From NCBI GenBank assembly GCA_030411725.1, contig MU839827.1, positions 2,602,547 through 2,666,546 of the forward strand: DNA of 64,000 bases, read 5' to 3'. The notes beneath the pieces are model-generated. The model saw only the letters and a program-made list of their open reading frames with translations, had not been told where the DNA came from and searched no databases. Shown here piece after piece: positions 48,755 to 57,188 of the stretch (its first letter is position 1; every line of letters begins with the position of its first letter). The translations under genes were made by a program, and so were the position numbers. Source of the DNA: Echria macrotheca. Lineage: Eukaryota > Ascomycota > Sordariomycetes > Sordariales > Schizotheciaceae.

Positions 48755-50429
48755 ATGAACAGAATAATCTTGTCCGGTCCTGCGCCGGCTCGTGCCGGAC
48801 TGGCGCGGGCCCGGGTGTCGTTTCGGGATTCTTCAACTTGTGTATGTCGGCGCACATATTTCTCCTACCGACGGCCGCAGCCGACAACCCCAGCGATCGT
48901 CGGCCGGCGGTGTTTCTCTCAGCAAGCGCCCAAGCGTCCGAAGCCCTCGGGCAAGATAGAATGGTATCCCATCCCGATTGGCTTGGGGATTGGCTTTCTT
49001 GGTCTTGTCCAGTTCTACAAGGTGTCCACCAGAGAAAAAGAGAAGGATGAAGAAAGCGAGGCGGAATCTCGGCCGAAGAAAAGGCCGCGAGTTCGACCTG
49101 ATGGACCTTGGTATGATGCTTGACATGCTTCAGAGTTCAACAACTGACGAAACCTAGGCAAGTGCAGATAATGTCTACTCTGCCTCTCAAGGCCTTATCC
49201 CGGCTTTGGGGCAAGTTCAACGAGCTCACTATCCCGTATTATCTCCGCGTTCCGGGGTTTAGGTTATATTCGTATATTTTCGGCGTCAAGTAAGTCCTCC
49301 GGGCGGTGTACTTGGCTAAGCGCTCATATTATTCAGCTTGGATGAAATTGAGGAGCAAGACCTTCACAAATTTCCTAACCTCGCGGCCTTTTTCTATCGT
49401 ACTCTCAAGCCAGGCGTTCGACCGCTAGATCCCGACCACAACGCGCTGTTATCCCCAGCAGATGGTCGCATCTTGCAATTTGGACAAATATCGGGCGGCG
49501 CTATCGAACAGGTCAAGGGCATGACCTATACGATTGACGCCTTGTTAGGTCAGAATTCGCCCACGCCGAGCATTTCAAGCCAGTCTCTGGAGGCGGACGA
49601 GAACCCGAAGCAGGCGGAAAAGGAATTGGCGGCGAACGAGGAGCTGGTCAAGAAGGATGAAGAGTTTGCCCGTGTGAACGGTATCTCTTATACGCTTCCA
49701 GACCTCCTTTCCGGGTCCAAGAGGAAAAGCAAGCTCGACCAGCCAAAAGACGAGTCGGTCACACCGTCACCCCTTTCCGTCTCCGAGGTCCGCGCCGAAT
49801 TAGCTCTTGGTGAGCGGCCCTGGTACGACATTATTTCGCCCGGCAAGCCGCATTCTCTGTACTATGCCGTCATCTACTTAGCCCCAGGCGACTATCACCG
49901 GTTTCACTCGCCAACCAACTGGGTTGTTGAACGGCGCCGCCACTTTGCAGGAGAGCTCTTCAGCGTGTCTCCCTATCTCCAGCGCACCCTCCCGGGCTTG
50001 TTTACTCTGAACGAGCGTGTTGTTCTTCTAGGTCGGTGGCGCTGGGGCTTCTTTAGTTACGTTCCCGTTGGTGCTACGAATGTCGGCTCTATCAAGATCA
50101 ACTTCGATCGCGAGCTGCGGACGAATAGTCTGACGACGGACACGGCTGCTGATCGGGCTGCGGAAGAGGCGGCCAAGAGAGGCGAGCCGTACCTGGGGTA
50201 TGCGGAGGCTACGTATGAGTCGGCGAGCGCCGTGCTGGGGGGCCACGCGCTGAGACGGGGTGAGGAGATGGGTGGTTTCCAGCTGGGAAGTACAATTGTG
50301 TTGGTGTTTGAGGCGCCTGTGCCTGAGCTGGATGAATCTGGCCGGGTACGGAAGGGATGGGTGTGGACCGTTGAAAAGGGGCAGAAGCTCAAAGTTGGAC
50401 AAGCCCTGGGGCGTGTAATTGAGGAATAG
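48755..50429 (+). CDS. psd1: Mitochondrial phosphatidylserine decarboxylase
   Basis: Makes phosphatidylethanolamine from phosphatidylserine at the mitochondrial inner membrane. Exons are 48755..49110, 49158..49289 and 49337..50429, with two 47 bp introns; 526 residues. An arginine-rich presequence (MNRIILSGPAPARAGLARAR) leads to a membrane segment (YPIPIGLGIGFLGLVQFY). The catalytic domain has NALLSPADGRI (aspartate), YLAPGDYHRFHSP (histidine) and LGST at 479-482. Self-cleavage between Gly480 and Ser481 yields the pyruvoyl cofactor. A low-complexity insert at about 235-310 lies between two similar segments, YTIDALLG and YTLPDLLSG. The downstream exons restore a continuous family sequence, so the splice sites are well supported. 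Confidence 0.95.
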
Positions 50430-50663
50430 GGCGGAATGGCTCAGTACATGTGCCCTTTCGGCTAATCGAAAGGCATGTGAGTATCTCAACTTGACCTCCA
50501 TAGCCAATGGTCTGTACACATGCTCTCTACATAGCTCAACACATCATATCCTGATGGTAAATTGTGCTGGAAGGAAAAATAATCCAATGTAAATCATGTC
50601 TCATTCCACGTCTAGTCTATCGCTAGTCTATATACCCGTTAAAGGAGATTCCCATTTTCTCAC
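50430..50663. other. psd1/nitroreductase convergent spacer
   Basis: This 234 bp holds both 3' UTRs. It is AT-richer than the genes. No other feature is seen. Confidence 0.6.
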
Positions 50664-51464
50664 TCAGAACCCAAAGAACTTGACCTTCTCCTCAATCGGC
50701 CCAAACGCCTTCTCCCCAGGCTCCCCGGCCCGCCCGCCAAATACAAGCTGCGCATTCAACCGCCACGTCTCGGGCACGCCCCACGTCTCGGCGACCTTGG
50801 CGTCGACGAGCGGGTTATAATGCTGCAGGTTGGCGCCGAGCCCCTCGGCCTCGAGCGCCGTCCAGAGCACGAACTGCAGCATGGCCGCCGACTGCGTCGC
50901 CCACCCGGGGAACCGGTCGGCGTAGATGGCGAACTTGGCCTGCATCCCCTCGATCACGGCGCGGTCCTCGAAGAATAGGATGGTCCCCGCGCCGGCGGAG
51001 AACATCTGCATGCGCTGGGCCGTTGACTCCCATTTGTCGGCGGGCACGATGGCTTGGAGGATGGAGGAGGTGAGGGACCAGAATTTTGTGTGGTCGTCGC
51101 CGAGGAGGACGAGGACGCGGTTTGACTGGGAGTTGAAGGACGAGGGGACGTGGAGGGTTGCTTGGGTGATTATGTCGCGGATGCGGTCTGAGGAGATGGG
51201 CAGGGTCTTGTTGAGGGCGTAGTATGTCCGGCGGGACTTGACTAGGTCGAGGAAGGTGTCTGTTGCCGAGGAGGAAGACATTTTGGTTGGTGGTGAGGAT
51301 GAGGATGAGGAGAAGCGGGGTTGTTGGTTTGAGTTGAGGATGGGGATGCTGGCGAGAGCTGGTTGGAGGAGGTTTGTTGACTTTGATGTTGATGAGGCTG
51401 CTGCTGTTTTGAGGAAGGATGAGGCGGCGAGGACTCGGGTGAGGGAGTGGGTGAGTCGTTGCAT
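50664..51464 (-). CDS. Nitroreductase family protein (Frm2/Hbn1 type)
   Basis: FMN-dependent oxidoreductase related to yeast Hbn1 and Frm2, implicated in redox and lipid-stress responses. Single exon, 266 residues. The core starts near residue 66 with TDTFLDLVKSRRTYYALNK (FMN-binding SRRTYY) and continues VPSSFNSQSNRVLVLLG, GTILFFEDRAVIEGMQ, FPGWATQSAAMLQFVLWTALEAEGLGANLQHYNP and a C-terminal GPIEEKVKFFGF. The first 61 residues are Ser/Arg/Ala-rich, with no acidic residues for a long stretch, like a mitochondrial presequence. Met62 (MSSSSATD) matches the usual cytosolic start. Both starts may be used. A TATA-like ATATAAAC lies 47-55 bp before Met1. Confidence 0.9.
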   Translation of the reverse strand: MQRLTHSLTRVLAASSFLKTAAASSTSKSTNLLQPALASIPILNSNQQPRFSSSSSSPPTKMSSSSATDTFLDLVKSRRTYYALNKTLPISSDRIRDIITQATLHVPSSFNSQSNRVLVLLGDDHTKFWSLTSSILQAIVPADKWESTAQRMQMFSAGAGTILFFEDRAVIEGMQAKFAIYADRFPGWATQSAAMLQFVLWTALEAEGLGANLQHYNPLVDAKVAETWGVPETWRLNAQLVFGGRAGEPGEKAFGPIEEKVKFFGF

Positions 51465-51510
51465 TAAATCTTTCTGGGGGAGGTTGAGACGGGGGAAGAG
51501 GGGTGTAGTG

Positions 51511-51518
51511 GTTTATAT
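51511..51518 (-). promoter_or_regulatory. TATA-like box of the nitroreductase gene
   Basis: ATATAAAC on the minus strand lies 47-55 bp before the first in-frame ATG. A start of transcription about 30 bp downstream would leave a very short leader before Met1, so the long mitochondrial form could be translated. The role is inferred from position alone. Confidence 0.4.
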
Positions 51519-52232
51519 GGAGAAGTCGCGACTAGAGGTTGGTCTGGTGGATATTGTTGATGGGGATGGTGGAATCGTAAGTGAGAAGTGGATGGTGGTG
51601 GTGGATAAGGGAGAGGAAGGCGCCACCACCCCTTTAAATGTTCACGATATGGGCTGCATAAGGTATCTTCCCGGGATACCTCACCTTGGTAACTTACCTT
51701 GTTACATTTTCGTTGGAGGAGGGGTATTGCCTACTGTAGAAACCAGGAGAATGGAAACGGTTCAGCCGGGCGGAAGGGAAGCCACGGTTCCACCGGTTCA
51801 GATACCACATTTCTTTTGTTATCTCTATGAGACAACACCCCGAAGTCCAAGCCATCATAAACAGTTTTGTCAGCTATAGCATATCAAGAAAGCAGGGAAC
51901 TCAACTAGCTCAGCGTACTAAAGCACAATCTCTAGGTAAAGAAGGGGGATGGTCCAGACACCCCACCATTCGTCGGATTCCCAACTGATTACAAACCACG
52001 TCTGAGAAACACTGCCGAAAGCCCCCTGTCCGGTGCGGGACCGGCGCGCGGCTCGGCAGGGACACACCTCCCTCACATTCGGATAACATGATCAAGCGTA
52101 AGTTCTCGGATGGCATTTTCCTTCAAGATGTGCAACCATACGCTGCTTCAGAGAAGCCGAACCGCGCGGGATACTTGTACTCTGAGCCACCATGATGGAC
52201 CACGATTGAGAAAAGCCCAACACAGCTTTTCT

Positions 52233-52255
52233 TTAGGTAAGGTAACCTTACCTAA
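52233..52255. repeat. Perfect 23 bp palindrome
   Basis: Left arm TTAGGTAAGGT, central A, right arm ACCTTACCTAA: 11 bp arms match exactly. It lies 770 bp upstream of the nitroreductase Met1 and 655 bp beyond the stop of the reductase gene at 52911. Related TAGGTA or TACCTA elements recur elsewhere in the window. Confidence 0.95.
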
Positions 52256-52910
52256 TCTCTATCCGTACCGCTCGGACGGCCCTATCTCCATGCTTCTTCC
52301 ACCCCTCGCGTGATCTTGCTTAACAATTCAATCTTTCCGAGATACACAGACGAACGACATCTTCCTTCTCTAACTGTCTTGTAAGCTGTATTTATCCGTA
52401 TCGTGATTATCTAAAACTTCGGAAAGTTGAACCCGCACCGCCGCGCTTCTCAAATTTAATTCTTGCAAAACTTATCAACTACACGCAGCTCTGTTTAGTC
52501 ATTCCTCCAAACATTCATGAGATACTGTATCCAATACTGTATGGATGTCCCAAAAGAACAGGCCCGCAGATCCCAAGCCAAGCAGAAGCCAACCGCAAAC
52601 CTCGCGAGCTTATCGTGACATATTGCATCACCGTCGTCATGATCACCGACACCACACCACCTTCCGATCAACACTCGTTCTCTCATCTCTGTTAACATGG
52701 AATTGCAACATCTACATAACCTCCTACGGATATAACCCAGCAATTATATACAGATGTATTGTAGTTTAGAAGCACCAACCTTGAGTATTTTCTAGGTAAC
52801 CCTCAATTTGTCTAACACCGACCCAACGCAAACGCCAACCGCCAACGCCTTATGCTTGCGCCACAAGCTTCTAAAAGACCCAAACCAGCCATGTGCTCTA
52901 CCAGAACCCT

Positions 52911-54710
52911 TTACCATGTCTCTGCAATGTATTGCCCAGCCTCTTTCTTGAGATCCCAAAACTGCTTGGCCTCCTCCCGCTCCAGGTTCCCCTTTGTCAT
53001 CGCAACCTCGATCAATGCATTCTCTACCCCCTCACCCATGCCACAACTGCTGCCGCAAACAAACACCCTCCCGTCAACCGCATTGATAATGTACCAGACG
53101 AGATCGGCCTGGTGCTTGACCTCCTCCTGTACATATCGACCCTCACCACGTCGACTCTGCACAACCCTCTTGACCTCGTCCTCGTGCACACCCCACTCGC
53201 CGCTGTAGATCTCGTCCACAAGTGAGTCGCGAATGCCCTGTAGGACCCAAACCTTGTTGGCGCAACTGGCCGTCTTGAGTCGGCGCTGCACAAATCCTCG
53301 GAATGGCGCAATGCCGACGCCGGCGCCAATCAGCAACATTGGCCCGTCTGAGATAAACTGCTTGGCCAGCGGGTTCGCCATCAGCCCCTTGAACATGGGG
53401 ATGTAAAGCTCCGGGGTCTCGCCCTTCTCCTGCATCTCGAGAAACCGCAAGGCTTGCCTCTGGAAAAACCCAGACCCGACCCCGGTGCGACTGCCTGACC
53501 GCCAATCAGCCGTCTCATGAACGGTGACGGCTATCTCAATCAGACGTCGCTGCTTCCCGTCGCGGTTCTCGTACGAATCGTGGGGGTCATTGGAAAGTGA
53601 ATAGAAACGAGGCATGAGCTGCTGCAGGGTAGAGAGCAAGACATCCAACGGCGGCTTGGAGCTCGGGAATGCATGGAGAAGTTGCACCAGTGTGACATGC
53701 GGGCCAGTACGGAAGTCACAAAACACTCCCTGACCCTCGCCGGCACAGAGGAAAAGCAAGATCTTGCGTTCGGTCTCGTCGGTAGCGTGCTCAGCGAGCA
53801 CACGCAGTAGCTGTTTGGTCGGCGGGTAGGATTGGATGTCGGCACACCATGTAAGGAGATCGCGGCGGGTGGTGATTAGCTCCCGAGCCGTATCGTCGCC
53901 CCATACGGTCGGCCACCGGCCTCCGGTCGTCCGAACCCGGACCGGCTTGTCGCGGAGAAAGCGGGGGACCATCAACAGATCCAAGACCTCGTCAACCATG
54001 GGCTGCTCGTTGGGCGCCGTGACGCCAATGGCACCCCCAACTCTGAATTCCACATCCTCGCCATCTGGGTAATTGGTGATGTCGAGGTCAAAGTGAAAGG
54101 TTCGCTTCTCGGCCCCTTGGCCTGTAAGCTCGCGTGTATTGTGGATCCGGGCGGGAAAGACATGATGAGGAGGGTGAGGCTGGACGTAGGTGGGCGGTTG
54201 GATTGTGGTATCGAGGTCGTCAAGCCCAATCTTATCGAGACTGTTCGCGACATCGGCAACCGTGGTGGATTTGCCACCCGACGGGGTAGATAGAGATTCG
54301 AGGAAAACGGTTTGCTGCGGCAGGTCGCAGACGTTGCTCAGGGTGGTAGGGATGGCGTCGATCTTGAGGGCCAATGATCGGAATGCGTCATTGTCGGGGA
54401 ATGCAACGGGTTCGTAGTCGAGATTCTTCTTGTTGGACTTGACATCGAGACAGCAGCCTCCGCCGCAACACCGCTTGATCAATTGGGTCGTCGACTCTCC
54501 GGTGATGCGCTGCACGTCGGCAGGGCTCTGTGCAATCAGTCGGGTCGAAGCGCGTCGGGGGCGCGTCTCGATCTGGCGGGGTTCTTCAATTTCGTGCTCG
54601 TCGGAGGAATCCGAATAGGTCAGCGAGGGAGCCGCCGACGGACCAGGCTGGGGCTCCTCTGGGATGCTGCCAGCCGCGTGCTCGGCCAGCAGGATGTCCA
54701 TCTGTGACAT
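52911..54710 (-). CDS. FAD/NADPH reductase module without flavodoxin domain
   Basis: Ferredoxin-NADP reductase-like flavoprotein with the cytochrome P450 reductase fold but no FMN-binding flavodoxin half; its electron acceptor is unknown. Single exon, 599 residues from MSQMDILLAEH. An open frame extends 55 codons upstream to 54875 with an Arg/Ser-rich, presequence-like stretch, so a mitochondrial form is possible. Residues 1-80 are disordered; CCGGGCC at 81-87 could bind metal. The reductase part has PARIHNTRELTGQG, the FAD motif RFYSLSNDP from 368, GVGSGFFQRQ, the NADPH loop IGAGVGIAPFRGF from about 461, VFVCGSSCGMGEGVENAL and the terminal Trp that in this family stacks on FAD. Catalytic features look intact. 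Confidence 0.85.
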   Translation of the reverse strand: MSQMDILLAEHAAGSIPEEPQPGPSAAPSLTYSDSSDEHEIEEPRQIETRPRRASTRLIAQSPADVQRITGESTTQLIKRCCGGGCCLDVKSNKKNLDYEPVAFPDNDAFRSLALKIDAIPTTLSNVCDLPQQTVFLESLSTPSGGKSTTVADVANSLDKIGLDDLDTTIQPPTYVQPHPPHHVFPARIHNTRELTGQGAEKRTFHFDLDITNYPDGEDVEFRVGGAIGVTAPNEQPMVDEVLDLLMVPRFLRDKPVRVRTTGGRWPTVWGDDTARELITTRRDLLTWCADIQSYPPTKQLLRVLAEHATDETERKILLFLCAGEGQGVFCDFRTGPHVTLVQLLHAFPSSKPPLDVLLSTLQQLMPRFYSLSNDPHDSYENRDGKQRRLIEIAVTVHETADWRSGSRTGVGSGFFQRQALRFLEMQEKGETPELYIPMFKGLMANPLAKQFISDGPMLLIGAGVGIAPFRGFVQRRLKTASCANKVWVLQGIRDSLVDEIYSGEWGVHEDEVKRVVQSRRGEGRYVQEEVKHQADLVWYIINAVDGRVFVCGSSCGMGEGVENALIEVAMTKGNLEREEAKQFWDLKKEAGQYIAETW

Positions 54711-57188
54711 TTTGCTTGAAGATAGTGGCCGCCGCAGCTGCGAAGAGACAATGGGCGGAGGGAAAAGGCTAGTTGGCGCGGCGCCAGCTAAGTGCGATGG
54801 TCGGTGGGTGTTAATGGCAGTGGAAATGCATGACCGGAATTTTAGCGGAAAAGCGAAAACCTGATATCGACGCACACTGGGCCGAGGTTGGTCGAGAACA
54901 CCGTGTGCTCTCGTATGACTGTGTTCAGGGGGGTCCTAGTAGCTCACGGCCGTTTTCTGGGAATTATAAAGGAGGTTTGGTGAAAAAAGAGGAGAAGGCC
55001 AGAAGGCCAGAGAAAAGCACGATGCGGAAATTGGTGATCTTTAACTAATAGCCCGTCATCGCTGCAGGGCACTGATTGAGCGATCACTGCAGCAGTTGGG
55101 AGACGGGACAAGGCTGGGGCGAGGAGTGGCCACTGGAAGCGTGTGAAGTTGGCGGGGCACAATAGGTACACAGTGCGCGGGCTTTTTGTTCTCCCTTCGC
55201 AGTGGAAAGCACCGAAAGAGACAGCCGTTTCCACCCGATGTCATGTCGAGGACATTCGGCCGCAGCACACACCTCCCCCCTGGGGAAAAGGTTTCCGCAG
55301 TCCAGAATCGGTGACCGTCGGCTTCCGCGACCAGCTGAAGGGCTCCCTCCAGCCAGCCCGATGCTTGGTTTCTCAGCCTCCTATCCGCGCTGGTCACCGA
55401 GGAGGCAGAGGAGAGCGGCGACCCCCTGGCCCCTGGACTTTAACTTTCCCATCCAAAGACTGTTGAGAATTGGGCCCCGTGTCATCACGCCAGGCCAATT
55501 TCTCGTCGTCCCATCCACTGGCCATTTTTACCTACTCTAGAATGACAGCTGCCGCTGCCGCCACCAGTGCAGAGCATATCATCCCGATTCATATCTGGTC
55601 TCAAGCCGCGGGACATGGGGAAATCTCCCATCGCCCGCTGGACCATTGTCCGATATTGAACACCCGCCGGCCCGGCCGTCTCTCCTCGAGGCGGGCAACC
55701 CGCTCACCCACTTGGGACAACAAGTACAGTAGTACTCCCCAAACCTGTGAGACTTTTTTCTGTACTTCAATCTCTCGAGAGACCATTACTGTGTAAATTG
55801 TCCCCATCCCCACCAATCTTTCGTCATCCTGGACACCCATGGGTGTCTCTCTCCGACCTCGGCGACACAGACAAAGGAAAAGAACAACGTTTCGTACCGC
55901 ACTGTGCATGCCAAGCCAAACTAGGGCCCCGCCCAGCCAGTTCACCGCTATCTAATCAATCAAATCAGCGGGACTTTTCTGCGTTTTTGACAAGGGAACG
56001 AACAGATTTGACGCGGAGATTAGATCATCAGCAGCGCGGATCAGATCATCAGATAAACCCTCTCGAACCCCCCACCCCTGTCCGATCCCTTCAAATAAAA
56101 AGGCATAACTAGGGGGTGTGTAACAAAACACACGGGATATGGAAATCTGGCATATGTCTCCTCTATCCGTAGAGCCTGACCGTGCTTGCTTGCTTGTCTC
56201 CCCGCAAACGCGTGCTTGACGTGCATTGTGCGGCATTTTCGTCTCGTCTAATAACAAGCAACAGGCTGGCGAGGCCAAGGTAGTCTAGGTAGTCCGTCCG
56301 CCGCCATCTATCTAGATACACCAGCAAGATGGCTGGCGAGACAAATCTCGGCCAGGGCTGTATATATAAAGGGGGATCTGTCTCGTCCATCGGAGTTAAG
56401 CGGTCGAGGGAGTTGTCAGATGTCACCACAGCCATGGCGACCGCGGGCAAGTCGTGTTGGAAATTCGACATTGATCTTCACAAACCATTGCTACCGTGTA
56501 GCTACACAGGCAAGACATACTGCATCTTGTCTATCCAAGACCAGAACGGGGCAGTGATAGCTTTCTACAGGAGATTGTTACCAATGTCTTCAGTCTAGGC
56601 TACCAACTTGGCCTCGTCCTTGGATAAGTCCAAAAAAACACACTCTGCTCTGGTATCTCGGGTATCGATATAACCGCTCTCTTTGTCCCACTGTATGTAG
56701 GTACCGTCGTCAATCATTACGCCATGCCAACAATGTCAAACGGTTCGCACGCGCAAACTGCGCAAAGTGGTATCCGTCTCAAGGAAGAGAGCACCAGCCG
56801 TGGCTAGTCGAATCTCTCCTTTCCCGCGCCGCCCCATCTCACCCAACCAGGAACCTCGCCGAGATGAAACCAAAACAAAAAAGCAGCTAAATTTCCAATC
56901 TGATAAATAAAAAAACAAGACTCAATGTCTTCAAATGCAGCAAAGGTAATAAAACGGAAGCGTCCATGTGTTTCCTCGGGCAGAGAATGCCCAGTTGGAT
57001 ACACCATGAGCCGCAACCCAATGCTTATCCAAGCAACGTATAATAATGTTCAAAACAGATGTCGAGCCTGAATGCCGATACCGCTCCGGCGCGGTTAGCG
57101 CCCCACCCGATGCTGGGTGGTAACAACGTTCGATTTGTTCAAGACCTCTCTTGGCCTTGTTGACGAGGCGGATGTGCCCTGACCACCG
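54711..57188. other. Upstream region of the reductase gene
   Basis: This 2.5 kb lies between the reductase start and the DUF6590 stop, both minus-strand. A strong plus-strand TATA sequence at 56361-56370 precedes a 54-codon frame (56434..56598), described as a finding. The rest has only short overlapping frames. A run of TACC/TAGG elements occurs near 56280-56300 and 56698-56708. No RNA gene is seen. Confidence 0.55.
56361..56370 (+). promoter_or_regulatory. Consensus TATA box without an assigned gene
   Basis: TATATATAAA flanked by G-rich sequence is the best TATA-box match in the window. It is oriented toward a small open frame whose ATG (in CCACAGCCATGGCG) is about 65 bp downstream. Because TATA sequences also arise by chance, activity is unproven. 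Confidence 0.4.

Larger units (their letters stand above)
51465..52910. other. Nitroreductase upstream region with palindrome
   Basis: This 1.45 kb holds the nitroreductase promoter and the 3' flank of the reductase gene. It contains the TATA-like box, a GGTATC/GATACC inverted pair near 51661-51679, ACCTTGG/TTACCTTG elements at 51685-51705 and a 23 bp palindrome. Frames such as 51238..51879 (+) are shadows or chance. Confidence 0.6.

Noticed and set aside
51905..51960. tRNA-like start (CTAGCTCAGCG)
   Set aside because: No T-loop sequence or acceptor stem follows at the right distance.
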